DNA of 64,000 nt from Dermatemys mawii (lineage: Eukaryota > Chordata > Testudines > Dermatemydidae), in the NCBI GenBank assembly GCA_007922305.1, contig ML677351.1, positions 13,930,749-13,994,748 of the forward strand, written 5' to 3'. The translations under genes and the position numbers were made by a program. Positions within the stretch are counted from its first letter, which is position 1. Every line of letters begins with the position of its first letter. Shown piece after piece: positions 1 through 13,615 of this stretch. The notes beneath the pieces were generated by a model. That model was given only the letters and a program-made list of their open reading frames with translations, had not been told where the DNA came from and did no database searches.

Positions 1-1090
1 ACAGCCTGGATACTGTATATGTAGGTGGAGGGGAGAGTTATCAATACAGAACACTGCACATTGTGACCTGTAATTTCTGCAGCTCATGTCTCTTTATTAA
101 AGATGAGGTTATCTGCGATTTAATCCATTATAGAGACATTGATTGCAGCCATCAAGATCCCAGCAAGTTGCCAGTGTAGCTTCTCAGCTGGGCAGAATCT
201 GAGCACCTTTTCCCATAAAAGGTCTTAAAAGCAGAAATCAACGTGCTTAGGTCATTATAAGAGATGAAAAAATCTGATCTGGTAAAAGAGAATTTCTGCT
301 TTGAGACCATCAGCTGCACCTTCCTTCCTTTCACCAGCATGCGTAAGTTTCTAGGGCAATACTCATGAAACAAATAGAGCAGCTGCTTCCCTATGTCCAC
401 CATTTAATGATCACACTTCCCCTGGGTAAACCACAGTAACCACTGGGAAATCATTAGTTCTCTTCCAGAGTACACAACTCCTGAAAATCATCTCCACGCT
501 GGTGAAAATTGTCCCTGAAGCACAAAAAGTTAGGAGGAGGGAAGAATACCATCATCCTATGTCAGAAGTGCTGGACTTCAACAGAAAGCCCTCAACAGAA
601 AGAGGTCACCATCCTCTCCCTTCATTCAACAGACTAAAAATCTTGGGATTCCTTTTAAATAATGTTTTAAGCAAGCTTTGTTATAATAAAAGCCGCTAGG
701 CTGACCATCTGGAAAACTCTATCCACATAATTATGGCATTAGAGCAGTTTCCCAGTGAGGCACCAACCCGCTCACACCAATGTGCCTCACCCCGGCCTGC
801 CAAGACCACCTTCAGAGATAAGCTCATGGCTCATTCAAATTCTTTGTCCCTCTGTATAAGTTGCAAGTATCCGAGGACAATCAATGCTGCTGGTTATGAT
901 TGTGTGTGATGTGGGCACTTAACCAGGATTTGGACTGAGATAACCAACTGTATTTCACACAGGCCACTGAAACACCATCAATCTTTCTAGATCAAGACCA
1001 AGTAAAGCACAAAAAATACATGTTTCAGAAAGTTAGAAGTAACGGGGAAAAGGATTTATAATGGAAGATGGCAACCATAACTTCTGGCCA

Positions 1091-1240
1091 TCTATACTGC
1101 ATTTTAGACTGTGTTCTCAAAGCACTATACAAAAATCAATCTTAGCTTCGTGTGTAGACAAGTATTATCCCTATTTTACAGATGGGAAAAGTGGGGGCAG
1201 AGAAGTTAAGTAACTTGCTCAAGGTAATAGTGACTCAGAA
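1091..1240 (-). repeat. MIR-like SINE fragment
   Basis: The segment contains the familiar MIR tail in reverse: a stretch reading cattttacagatggg-like, then cagagaagttaagtaacttg and ctcaaggt. An upstream ctcaaagcac-like stretch is also typical. It is old and diverged, with no visible target duplication. Confidence 0.6.
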
Positions 1241-2966
1241 TCAGAAGTGCAAATGAGGAATTCTGTCATATACTCTCTTCCTCAACAGCCAGACAGCAAT
1301 CATTGTAGTGCCCCTTTTCTACTTGAAATCAAGCAGTGCCATAAACCATGTGAGGAAAAATTGATGCAATCTGCAAATTCTCTCTATTCAAAAATATTAC
1401 TCATAACTGCCCTGGAACCAAGCCATCCACTATTGCACTGAAGAGACCATAATCTGCTCTTCTCCAAGTAATAAACTCCTTCTCTCAACCTCCCCCGCAC
1501 CGCCTTTATTCTTTCTATATAGATTTCCCTAACCAGTACCATCCCAAATTTCATAATAGTTATTACTGGAAAGAACCTTCTGTACTTTAATCTGTGGTTT
1601 ACATTTCCAACTACAAATCGATGAGAGGAAAAAGCTATGATGACTAAACATATTTCTACCTACTAATAAAGGGTAGAAAATATAGGCTTTCTTGCCAGGG
1701 AGTTTCTGCTGTATTGCTCCTCATTCACTTTCTTGATTAAGACAAATATATTTCATCGAGTGAGTGACACAGGAAGAGAAAGCAAGGGAAAAGTCAGATC
1801 TCTGGGCCAGCAGGGGGCTTGGTTTTATTTTAATCACAAGTTTAACAACAAATACTCAGCTCACATTTCAACATTTCTTGGTTTATCTTTGTTCCTTTCA
1901 AAACAAGTGATAAAACATTGCTGTGTAATGAGCTCATACACAGATGTAATTCAGAGTTGCAGATTACACCAAGAAGCTTCTTAAATTCCTTTTGTTTCTG
2001 ACTCTCACCAGCTTTCACCCTTTTGCTGGGGTTTCTCTGGGGGCAGCCAGCAGAATGAAGCCAAGCTCAAATCTTCTCACACACATCTTATTTTACAGAA
2101 GCACATTATAACACATGCACCCCACCATCAGCACCAAATCACTTCTGTGGAACAGAAATACTTTACTGGATCTCTGTGTAACCATGCGGTGGGAGAAGCC
2201 ATTCTAAATACTATGTGGGGGGAAGATGGCAAAGAATTTAACCCTATGGGACAAGCCACCTGAATTGCAGGGTGACTGGTTGCCTTTGGGTATACGAGTA
2301 GGAAGCTTTTCATGTCAGCAGGGTCACTGGCTCAACTGCAGCCCACTGTGTGAAATGAATGTTTTAGTCCCAGTCTGAGGCCTAGCAGATAGAGATCCAT
2401 GTCACAAAAAAACACACACACAGTTAAGTGCTAATTAGATCTTTGTTACCCAGCTCAGCATGGGGATGGAAAGGGCTATAGGAAAGTGAACACTCCTCTC
2501 TTTTAGCGTTGATTCCCTGTGAGTGCAGTGAAAAGACATATTGTGGAATAAAGTTAGCACTGCTCAGATTATTAGTAATCGCCAGTCTCCAGGATTGTTG
2601 ATTGAGCACCTTTCAGTTGCCAAATAGACCTCTGTCCTCAAAGGATTTGGAGAATTTCTCCAAGAGGGCTAACAACAGGTTCTTTAGGTTTGAGAGCACT
2701 GAGGCACTGGTCTAACAAGAGGCAGCCTGGGTGTTTCACTATAACAAGGAGAAGCTCTAGAATCACCCAACATGTACAGTTTGTATCCTGAAGTGGAAAG
2801 TATTCAACATGTTACTAGTAGTTCTAATTTTTAAGAAGCCTGGTCTGAAGGAGGGCTAGGAAGAATCATGAGCTTTGGGTAGGTGGAATGTGCACGATGA
2901 AAGAGACTAGCTCTTTTAACTCCTCATAAGGTAAACAGATACACTGTTTGGCCAGATTAAGAGAGG

Positions 2967-2988
2967 ACACACACACACACACACACAC
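2967..2988. repeat. (AC)11 microsatellite
   Basis: Eleven uninterrupted AC units inside intron 6. Confidence 0.95.
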
Positions 2989-3060
2989 GTATCTGAAGAG
3001 TGCAGGCACTAAGGAGGGAGAACTGCTTAGGGTTGTGCCAGGAGATGTCACTAGGAGTGA

Positions 3061-3350
3061 TGGCATGAAATTAAGAGAAAAGATTTCAGGCTGGATATCA
3101 AGAAACGTTTGCCAATAATGAGAACTATTAGACTGCAGAATAATCTGCCACAGGAAATGATAGTACTTCCACTTCAGGATACGTTTCAAAGTAGACTAAA
3201 AAAGAGCATTGGAGAATCCCTGGAAATCTTTAAATCAGTTGCAGCTATTGGACCTGCAGCAGGAATTAAAACAAGTCCTACGGCATGTTATGCAGGAGGT
3301 TAAACTAGATGATCACAATGGTTCTTTCTGGCCATAAAAATCTTTGAAGC
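3061..3350 (+). mobile_element. CR1 LINE 3' tail fragment
   Basis: The segment follows the usual layout of a reptile CR1 3' end. It has a stretch about unresolved gaatgagaac-type sequence, cagaataatctgccacagg, and finally an aggttaaactagatgatc block followed by caatggttctttctggcc. No open frame survives. Coordinates are approximate because the 5' limit fades out. Confidence 0.75.
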
Positions 3351-4614
3351 TATCCACTAGGGAACAATCTCCAACTGACTCAGGTTTTGGGAGGACATAG
3401 ACGATACCTAGTAGTTTCCCTCTGCTTCTCCCCCACACGCTTCTAATTTCTGTGATTCTGAAATATAGATTGCATCACAGCTTTCAATTAATGACATTTC
3501 AAGTAGGTTTTTCCTGTAAGTTTCAGACCACAAATTTATTGCAGTAAATTCATCTTTATGCAGCACTGAGCCAAGAAACAAAGGTGGCCTCTGCTTGCAG
3601 GCAGCAAGTCCTGTCACCACTGGAAAGAATCTGAAGGGAGACATTTTCCCATAAATATTCATGGAAAAACTTTTCATAACAATGCCACATTTCAAGATTA
3701 TTATTGGTGGGAAACACTGGAGTGCGTGTGTGCAGTCTCCAGCTCGTATATAAAAATCTTAAAGGCCTCCTGCAGTTCAAACAGGTCACATTTCACAAGG
3801 TGTATGTGCAATAAAAATAAATAAAAAAAGAAGCTTTCCTTGAATTACAGCCAAGCACAGACAAAACAGATCTGAGAGGAAGCCAGATTAGAGGAAAGGA
3901 CTTCCAATCCAACAAGTCCCCCAGTTCCAAAGAGAAATCAATATACCGAAGTATATTCTTACAACCACTAAAAGCTTTCATGTAACATTCATTAAGGACT
4001 TCCTTTGCTGAGAGAGTTACTCTATTTTCTTATTTATTCCCCTCCCTCCACCCCCAAAGGGTGGACTCAGGATACTGTTATAGTTGGAGATTGTCAAATT
4101 GGAGAAGGTTGGAACACTACAGTTGTTAATTGTTTAGATAAGCAACCTGATTGTAAACCACCACCAGCAGTTAAAATGCCTTGCTGGTCAGCAGTGACCA
4201 TTCTAAACGGTCAGGCAACACTATTGCCGAGCAGAAGATGAAGGCATTGTTCAGAGCAAGTCAGAGCTCACCCCCATCAGGCCTCCATTCAGTTCAGGAT
4301 TTACTGCAAAGTGGCACTTTCTAGCTTTTTCAATCCTTCATGGACTTTTTCCAGTCTATTACAAGGGACCTCATCTCATGACTCCCCACCCATTGGCTTT
4401 TGTTCCCTTCACACAGTCTTCAGGAGTGCCTGCCCTCTGCATAGTCTGCCATGGGGAATAGCCTACCTTACCTTTCTGCCTCTTGACATTGACCTCCATC
4501 TCTGTGCATAGGTGCTGGATCTAGGGGTGCTGCCTACCTTCTGGCGTGAAGTGATTAACATTATATACAGGGTTTACGGATTGTATCAATGGCTCTCCAC
4601 ACCCCCACTACACA

Positions 4615-4730
4615 AATTGTTCCAACACCCCTGACACTGTACCCATTTTCTCATCAGTAAACAGGAATACTACCTCCTATCTGACTTGAAGGAGATATAA
4701 GGGTAAATTAATTTGCATAAGCACCTTTGC
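4615..4730 (+). repeat. MIR-like SINE fragment
   Basis: The order ccattttctcatcagtaaac, then tactacctcctatctgac, then ggagatataagggtaaatta resembles the MIR core-to-tail region (ctcatctgtaaaatgggg ... acctca ... gaggat-aaat). Diverged; boundaries approximate. Confidence 0.5.
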
Positions 4731-7371
4731 CATTATTGGGCACCTTCTGTCTGCGGCTGGTGAGATATCTTCAAATCTTAGTCAAAACACTTCTCCTCAG
4801 ACTATGCTATTTAATTTGTCCCTACCTTTGCTATTCACCTGTGTAACTATTACTTCAATCCATACTGAATCCTGAATTTAAGTTGTATTTTAACCCATCT
4901 TCCATATAAGCCAAATCACAGATATTCATTCCCTCCAGAAAGCCAAGTGTGTTGTATCTGCCTGTAATCATTCCTCTAAATTTCACTTGCCTGCTGAATC
5001 CAGGAACAGAACAAAAAAGGCACAGAGGATAGGAATGGGGCTAGAGAAAAGGACATGTGGTATGCACTCTCATGTGTGCCTCTGTTCCTAACCATAAGCA
5101 GGAAGTCATTTTTTGGTTTGGCATGTTTGCCAACATCCCTTCTAATTGAGCTTGACGAGTTCCATTTTTTTCCAGAGATGCTTCAGTCTGGCAGCACCAG
5201 CACTTCCCATCCAAACTGTATTTAAGACAGTTCAAGACAAGGTCCCAAATAAATAACCTGCAGACAAATAGGATTTTAAGATATCAGCTAATCACTCAGT
5301 CAAAGTGAGGCAGCAGGTCAAGATTCAAGAGAGCTTTTAGAGAAGCTGCTACTCAGGGGAAATGGGAAGGTCAGTGCAGATGATATGACAATCAGGACCT
5401 GATGAGACTGTGAAATTTGTTTATGTGCCATGAAACTTGAATTGCGAAACTGAAAATTTTAAATTAGCCTTTGCTATTTGCCAGATTTATTTTGGGAAAC
5501 AGCTTTTTCCTTCTCTTGGAAGGACTGAAAATGAAAATAAGATTCTCTTTTGAAGGGGGGTGAAAACCCGGCTAGAAAAGATGGCAAAGCAACAAACGAA
5601 CCCATCCCTTACGTAGCTCACAAGTTTTCCTACATACTGAGGATATTAATGGAGTACCTTCTTCTTAAACTGTTTAGAAGAATACAAAGTGACACCACAG
5701 GAATACATTCAAAAGAGTTGTATTAGTGATCCCCTCCTCGAGGGACGGCGGCAGGTCAGAGTAGGGAAAAAAGGCTCACTTTTTTAGGCTTTTCATATTA
5801 CTCTTTTCACATTGGCAACAAGCATTCAGGTAACATGCATCCTGTTGAAGCAATAGTACTCTGAATGGCACCAGAGAGTGGGTAATTATTGTTTTATGAC
5901 TAGAAGCAAAAAGGGAGGAGGGAGTGAAGAGTAAGGTCTAGTAGTGAAACTCATCTGGAAGTTCAGTCCTCATCATTGTCTAGGCTCTTTCAGTAGGGCT
6001 AGTTTCTGACAACGTCACAGCCCTGCACAGTTGCAATGGAGGACATCATTTTATGATGACTGCTTAAGACTTAGCCCATGGTCCTCGCCATAAGACATTT
6101 CAGTTTTAGATACTGGCTGGTTGAGGATCATTCAATTAGTATTTTGGGAACTGGAAATTAACAGATCCTAATTTCTGCAAATGTCTGTCCTCTCAACAAA
6201 CCCAGAATTCCTCTTCCCCAAAGCTTCAGAGACTCTGCACATAATGTGACTCTGGGCTGTGTGTGGAGCCACAGAAAAGGAATGAGACGGTGCAAGAGGA
6301 AGGAACACAAGGGGAATGGGAATAGAGATAAAAGCGAAGTTGCTAACTGCATTGAAACATTAAAAAAAACAGGGTCAATTTGCCCATGGAGCTCTTGACT
6401 TTGATGGAAATGCTCCTGGGGAATTTGAAATATGTAATCACTAAAAATCCAATAAATCGCCAGTTAAGCCAACATCAACATCCACAGCAGCCTCAGCTCT
6501 TGTATAACCACTCTAAACCCTCCCAGACAGTTCAGCACCATAAAAATGCAACCGAATACGACATATGACAAATCAGAAACGCACCTACTCGATGCCTCAG
6601 TCACACTCAAGTGCACACGGACATCATACCCATGTACAGAGAACATCCGTCTATAGGAAATAGCTTAATCTAGTTGATGTTGCAGTTAAGGTTGTGAATT
6701 TGAGTGCCATTCTGAGGAACAGATGCATGCACTGCAGCTGTGTATTTGCTGAAATTTAAAATACCATGTCACACTTTGGAGTCCAAGTATGATTGGGTTT
6801 TAAGATGTTTGGTAGTGGGGCATGTAAGCAGAGGCTGCTGCAATGTTAAAGTTGGCTTAAACTGGCAATTTCCTGGATTTTTTGCAATTATATTGATAGG
6901 AAATGCACTTGGGCAATTTTACTCCAAACTAATTAAGTTTGCTTTAGAACAGAAATAGGATTCTCCATGGCTTTTTAGCATTAAAGCTCTCCCAAAGCAA
7001 TCGTTATATACCAGCAACATAGTGACTGAGCTGGCAAGCGTAGTAGCCATTCTTCACTCAGAGATAGGTCATGCCATGAGAGACTTTCAAGCCTGTGTTA
7101 GTGAAGGAAGGAATGTGGGCCAGGACTCCAAGGTCAGACCCAATTCGTTTAAAGTATTCCAAGATATAACCAGACACAATGAACAGCAGGGAAGTGCCAG
7201 GGCAGTGGAGAGATGCAACATTCTAGCAACCATACCCTTCTCGGCGTGGAGATGCTCTCAGATTGAGCAAAGGAATAACAGCAATGACCCAGAGATTAGT
7301 GTCACTATCACAGGCACTGTGCAGCACTCAGCTCCCTCCCAAAGAACATACACATCGAATTCTATACTGAC

Positions 7372-7791
7372 CTGAGGTTTGGAAAGCTATCTGGATGGGA
7401 TTGGATAAGCCATTCACTGCCTCTCGCCACATGCCACCGCCATCTGGGGACCAGGCGGTCACCACGCAGCGATACAGACCAGCGTCAGACATCTGGGTCT
7501 GGTACATCCTATAGCGGAACTCGTTCTCCTGAACCTTCTCCAAGACCACACCATCCACTCGGGCCTGGTCTGTCCAGTCTTCCAGTCTTACCACTGAATC
7601 CTGGTTCAAGGAGATTATGCGAGTGGTTCCATTAGGGTTTGACTGATCCGTCGGTGGCTTTTCTGCTGTAATGAGAACAGAGTAACGCGGTGTCTTGATG
7701 TTTTGGGAAGACACCTTGCATGTCATCTCAAAGGTGTGACCTGCCACGAAGAACGGCTTCAGTTTCACAGCCTCCACTGTTAGTGTATAAT
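7372..7791 (-). CDS. PTGFRN: PTGFRN exon 6: Ig domain 5
   Basis: The exon encodes 139 whole codons plus split codons, one V-type Ig domain. The first Cys is in FEMTCKVSS and the second in DAGLYRCVVTAWSP. A core Trp is not in the usual place; the strand reads RYSVLITAEKP, as in human. NGT is a sequon. Long stretches such as RVDGVVLEKVQ and EFRYRMYQTQ match human domain 5. The acceptor is CTCTTTCAG and the donor TCAG followed by GTCAGT at 7371. The junctions are phase 1. The next exon, for Ig domain 6 with the human RGD tripeptide, was not found between here and base 1. Confidence 0.96.
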
Positions 7792-10188
7792 CTGAAAGAG
7801 GGAAGGAAATCGGAAGCAATAAATAACTGTCTGCATTTATGTAGCACCTTTCAACCCAGCAGATTTTCAAAATGCTTCACGAAGAAGTAGGCACAGTCCT
7901 AGAACACTTTACCTATTGCTGGCATAGTGTGCAGGTTGCTATTTAACAGCCTACACTGTTACATATACAGCTTAGGATGGGACATGAAGAACATTATTCC
8001 TGATAGACACACTGCAGAAAAACTGTGACAGATGGAACTTAATTACCCAAGTCAGATGTGGCCAGAACATCTAGGATAGTATTCCTGCATCTGAATAAAT
8101 CCCTAAAGGGATCAGGGCTTCAGTTCTACAGTGCTATAAGAAGTGCCATTTCAGATCAAAAGTGCTGGGGCATTGGTTCAGCACCAGCGACTCAAAATGA
8201 AAATTGCACCAATTCCTGAAGCACAATGGGTTTGCCTTGAAGATCCATTCAAGTAGTGTTCTACCCTGATTTGGCTTCACTTGCAAGATCAGGTGGGATC
8301 AGAGCATAAGGAGGTTGGTTACAGAAACAAAAAAGTCCACCATAAGCTTCTACATATAGGAAAAAAAATCCAGGATCTCTCTTCCTCCACCTCTGGACTT
8401 CTCACCCGTACTCTACTTATTTGTCTAAATCAGTCATAACTAATATTAGAATGTGAGAAGTTGCATATTTGATAAAATTAAGTACAATAAAAGAAAGAGC
8501 AGAGGACTTGCCCTACATTTCCCCACTCCTTCCCAAGTCTTTGTGAGCCTGAATCCTAAATATCCCTTAATGACAGGATGTTGGGAAGTTCTGCATCTAG
8601 GAGGAGAGCAGAGTCCCCAGACATGGAAAGTTTGAGATCAAGATCAAAGAATCAAAAAACATTATAGGCAAAAAACAAAAACCAACAAAAAAACCCCCAA
8701 AACCAGAAGTAGATAAAGGTAGGTAGATGAGTTGCGAACTTAAGTATACTGTTCACTATTGGGAAAGATCACACACTTGAGAAGAATCTTACTTACTGAG
8801 GCACTTAAAACACCATAATATGTATGTCCTGGTCTTCACACAGAAGATGCACTGGTTTCACCGAAGTCATTTTAAAAAACAGTCAGCTAAATAGCTGTAC
8901 AGATGCATCAATTTACAACTCTCAGTTTAGCCTCCATCAGTACATTTTACAAACAAGTTTAGCTAAACTGGTGAAATTTCCACATTTAGGTAAGAACTTT
9001 GTACTAGCTACATTTCTAAGAACAAAAGAAATTACATGAAGGTCGTGTGTCCAATCCACAAGACAAAGAGCAATTAGGGCTCCAATTCACATCCCTTCCA
9101 TGACGGATACAGGATTCTCTTAACTTCCAACAATGTCTTAGGTTAGCTGAAGTGAGTGGAAAAAGAAGACCCCAATAATATCTTTCCAGCTCTGATTTCT
9201 GGGATTGATCCTCCATCTAGCTCATGAGCTACGGCTCCTTCCAGTGGAGAGAAAGTACAACCTCTCCTGCCATGCAATACAAGTTGAAAAAGCTTCTGGA
9301 TTAGCATTGCCAGTCCCCTCTAAACAAAGCAAGCTTGATCCCTGAAGTGTAACCCCCTGAGTCGTTTGGGAGACCACATTAACCTCGTCAGCGTGAGCGT
9401 GCTTTCTGTCTAACCTTCGCCTGTGCCACACAATGCCAGTATATTTAACTTGTCAGTCAACACACACGAGTCAAGGTTTCTATTGGTTATTCTGGCAAGA
9501 AAACAAATAGAAGTGCAAATAGTAGTCTGGAGTCAGCTCAGTGTTCAGTATTGCTTTTGCTACAGTGAATTTTCTTCCAGTAATGAAAATGACTACATAT
9601 TAAAACACAAACCGAGTCACGCTGTGCAAGGCAAAACTTTACAGGGCAACAGGGAAATAAGCTGGAGTAAGGCTGCAACTCATACCCCCCAAATTGAAAT
9701 AAATACTTCTGCTTTCCCCAGGAGAGCAACAAGATACTAGTCATGATTACATTTTGCAGTGATTTGCCTTTAAGCAGCAGTTTTCCCAATGAGTAAACAG
9801 TGCACGAAATGAGAAACTGGGTATGACAACTTTAAAATCAAGATTGTATAAAGTAGATCACTATGCAATGCTACATAAAGCATCAGCAGGAGCAGAAAAG
9901 GAATATGGTGGTTGCAGTGGTCTGATTGAGCACAGAATTAGATATGCGTGCAACAAAATTTGAGAGTATTAGGATCGCACAGTTAGGAGCTCAAAAGTCA
10001 GGAGATACCAAAATTGTGGTTGCATGCACAACTAAGTCTCTGCCCCCTTATGCACACACATTAAAATATAGTCTAAATTATACAATCACATTCTATTTGT
10101 CCATACCACCACTTCTACAAACTTTGATGCACTATATTATTTATACTGTTGTAATACCTAGCAGCCTTGAGTATGCCATTGTGCTAGC

Positions 10189-10500
10189 CAGGGGTAGGCA
10201 ACTTAGGGCACACGTGTCAAAGGCGGCACACAAGCTGATTTCCAGTGGCATTCACACTGCCTGGGTCCTGGCTACCAGTCTGGGAGGACTCTGCATTCTA
10301 ATTTAATTTTAAATGAAGCTTCTTAAACATTTTAAAAACCTTATTTACTTTACAAACAACAATAGTTTAGTTCTATATTATAGACTTATAGAAAGAGACC
10401 TTCTAAAAAGGTTAAAATGTATTACTGGCACATGAAACCTTAAATTAGAGTGAATAAATGAAGACTTGGTACATCACTTCTGAAAGGTTGCCGACCCCTG
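10189..10500. mobile_element. hAT-type MITE, family A (copy 1)
   Basis: About 312 bp bounded by inverted ends: caggggtaggcaac on the left, gttgccgacccctg on the right. The interior shares ttaatttaattttaaatgaag, ctatattatagactta and agagaccttctaaaa blocks with copies at 20598, 48086 and 50135. There is no coding capacity. Flanking 8-mers do not match cleanly. Confidence 0.85.
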
Positions 10501-13500
10501 CTCTAGGCATTCAACAAACATAGTAAGAGTGTCTCTACCCATAAGAATGTATAAGCTGAAGACAATATATAACTGCGTACCTGAATTTGGCTTCTTTATA
10601 CTTATGTTCGATAAAAGGGGCTCCCTGCAATAAATTCCTCATTCCTCCTGGCCTTGCTACACTTCCTTATCTTGTTTAAATATTTTTTGCATTGTTCCCC
10701 CACCCCGTTTCTTCTCTGCTTGATTGAGTAAGCAGTTTGTGCAAGGTCAGCCTGAGATGATACAGGAGATACACCCAGTGTCTTTCCTTTGTCTGTCTTA
10801 AACCTATAAATACTGATGTGAGCGTCTAATAAAGCTGCCACACGCCTCCGAAGCTACTAGCCTGAGGGGGGTGTGTGCCCTTTGATCAAAGTTGTTTGGC
10901 CTGAGCGTGTTTCTTACATGGCCTCTGGCAGTTTCGAGCTATAGCCCAATTCCACACTACCCGGGTGTTGGAACGGTGAGTAGGACAAGCTGATTTTTAC
11001 CTAACACTTACATTAACTTTGTTGTCAAAATGGTCCAATACGGCTGAGCACCCACAACTCTCATTGAAGTCAATGTGTTCAATCCTACTTGTACTGAAGT
11101 CAACAGGAGTTTGGTCGCTGACTTCAATGGGAGCAGGATGAAGCCCAATGAGAGTTGAAAGCACTTGGATCCCTTGCAAGAAGTGTTCAGCAACTTACAC
11201 TATTCATGCCTCATTAGTATCTCAAAGGAACATATGCAGAGTTGCAGTAAGTACCTTTTGTTATGTTTTTTGCAGTGTCATTTAAGTAGAAATGCATCTA
11301 CTTTGTAGTTTTCATGGGACCTGTCAAGCTATTTTTATCTTAATAAAACGGAAAATACTACTATTTTCTCCAAATATAGGATGCGTTGGGAAACAATGAA
11401 TTTACAATGCTTTTATTTATGTGCTACTGATTTGAACTTTGATATCCCTAATTAGATGAGTACAGGTTTGAAAGCTGAATGTTTCCATAAACAGGCATTT
11501 TAACACGTCATCGTTTACAGGTGTAAAATATTTGATCGCATTAAGCAGTACCAGTTTAACAACAGACAGAGGGAATATAATGAAATCCCATGGACAGTGA
11601 AGTAGGTATTAAAATAGTTACCGGTGCAATTGGATTCTGAATGCCTACAATAGGCAGCAGTGGGCATGCCACAGTTTAAGTTGGAACTGAATTTCCACTG
11701 TAAGGCCAATTTTAGCAGGTTAGATCTGAAATGGGTAGAATTATTCTATCAAATTTAAGTAAATCAGACACGGGGTTGATACATTAAGAGCTGAGGATGA
11801 CTTAGAATAATTAACTATTTCATCACTCTGTAGCCAGAAAATAGAAAGAAGAGAAAACTTAGTTTGTTGGACTCGCCTAATTGAGATCTAGTGCCCAAGA
11901 CCTAGTTAAATAAAAAGTAATGGTAGATGGCACATCAACTCTGGCCTGCTAATGCTCAGCAGAAGTTCAGTAGACCAAGCCTGAAAGCAGCAAGAGTCAG
12001 GCAGGGAGAAAGAGAGGGATAAGGGTTTGCCCACTTCCTGGCTCTCCTGCAAGTAAGGCGGCAAGCAAGATTGGGGAAGGGACCGCTCCTTAGGTAGGCT
12101 GTCCCCCAGTCTCCTCATCCTTGCCCAGTCCCCTCCTATAAGGAGGTGATACTCTCACTGTGGCTCGCAAGCCACAAGTGGCTCTTTAATGTGTCTCATG
12201 GCACACTTTATAGCACATGATATTAAAAACACTGTGTGATTTAATTAATAACCAATCTAAGTTATTAACCAATCAGGGTGCCTTTTACCACTGAGGTCTG
12301 AGCATCACTACTATAAATTCTACTGAGGGGGCTTAGGGAGATCTGAGGAGGAAGGGGAAGCAGCACAGAAGGGGATTATCACTTCCCTGTCACTTCCTGG
12401 GCCTCATACAGGGAGCCTGAATGATCTCTTGCCTTACCTCCCTTCTTGCCACAGACCTCACCTTGTCCTCCTGGTCACAGTTTTGCTGCCTCCACCCTTG
12501 CACAGGATCCAGAGAACAGAGATGAGGAAGCAGGGAAGAAGTTCTTCATTCCCTGGGACTGCAATCTCCATCCTAAAAACCTTGAGCCCATCCAACGAGC
12601 CTACTTAGGCTCCTCAACCACCATGTGCTTCCTGAGGATTGTCAGGTGAGGAGAATCACAGAGAAATGGGAGACAGCCCACTAACTCCGTGGAGGATTAG
12701 AAGGCAGCAAGGAGGGTGAGGAAGAAGTTCTTCACATGACCTGCTCCAGACAACAGCAAGCGGCAAGATAGGGGTAAGATTTTCCACTGGATTCTGATCA
12801 CCTTTGAGCCTCCTGCAAACCCCATTTCCTGCAGACCTTAGGACAGTCCTTAGGACCTTAGGAAGTTGACAGGAGTGTGGCTCCCCTCCTAGGTTCTTTA
12901 GGAGAGAGGCTCCTGATCATTAGGGTTTATAGGGGGTTCATAGAAATGGGACTCCCTTTGGCAGGCCAGAGGTTTATAGCATCAGGACTCTTTTCCAAAG
13001 GATGGTGCATAGGGACTGTGATTAGCAGATGATTTATGACCAGTTACTAATGGTTTCATATATGCCAGCAATTACCTCCTTTTAAGGACTGCTTGATCAG
13101 GACTCCTCTCTTGTAAAGCTTCTAGGAATTACAGGTTCAGGGCTCTTATCTAGCAGAACTTGGGGCCCAGAAAATAGAAATGGCCATTCCAAATACCTTT
13201 TTACTGAAAATGAGGTGGCCAGTACATATCAGGATTTTGACTGAGTGCACAGATCAAGAACAAAGTATTACAAAACCCCAGAGTCAAGGCTGTCCCCGTG
13301 GAGTTGCACCTATTCTGTATTGTCAGGTTAATTTAGGAAGATTACACAATGTTACAGGGTTGGGGTTTTTTGGGGCTTTTGAAACAGTTCTTTTCCAGAA
13401 ATTATACATTCAACTGGACTTTTTGAACTAAGAAGTCAGTTAAGAGTGCTGGTGACAACTCACAGCTTGATTAAATGACCAACTGTCCAACTCTTGCTCA

Positions 13501-13615
13501 CAAACATCTTGCCTGGAAGGTTATTTTTAAGTAGTTTTCCATCAATAAATACAAGCACAATAAAGTCTGCAGTCCATGTATGTAACAAACAGAGGAACAG
13601 CACTTTCGTCTATTT

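Larger units (their letters stand above)
1..7371 (-). other. PTGFRN: PTGFRN intron 6 (3' part missing)
   Basis: At least 7.4 kb of intron follows the Ig-5 exon. I recognise two MIR fragments, an AC microsatellite and one CR1 tail, listed separately. The remaining sequence is AT-rich with only short chance open frames. I looked for Ig-domain signatures (Y-x-C and W-Y/F) on the minus strand and saw none, so exon 7 should lie before base 1. Confidence 0.7.

Noticed and set aside
152..403. 83-codon minus-strand frame near the window edge, considered as a PTGFRN exon or other gene
   Set aside because: No Ig signature, no similarity I recognise, and no splice pattern that fits a phase-1 PTGFRN exon. 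Left as unassigned.
2967..2988. Tandem repeats considered as a CRISPR or satellite array
   Set aside because: Simple AC repeat only; no spaced repeat array anywhere in the window.
7022..7375. 117-codon plus-strand frame next to the Ig-5 exon
   Set aside because: It runs antisense up to the exon end without recognisable domain. Likely a chance frame.
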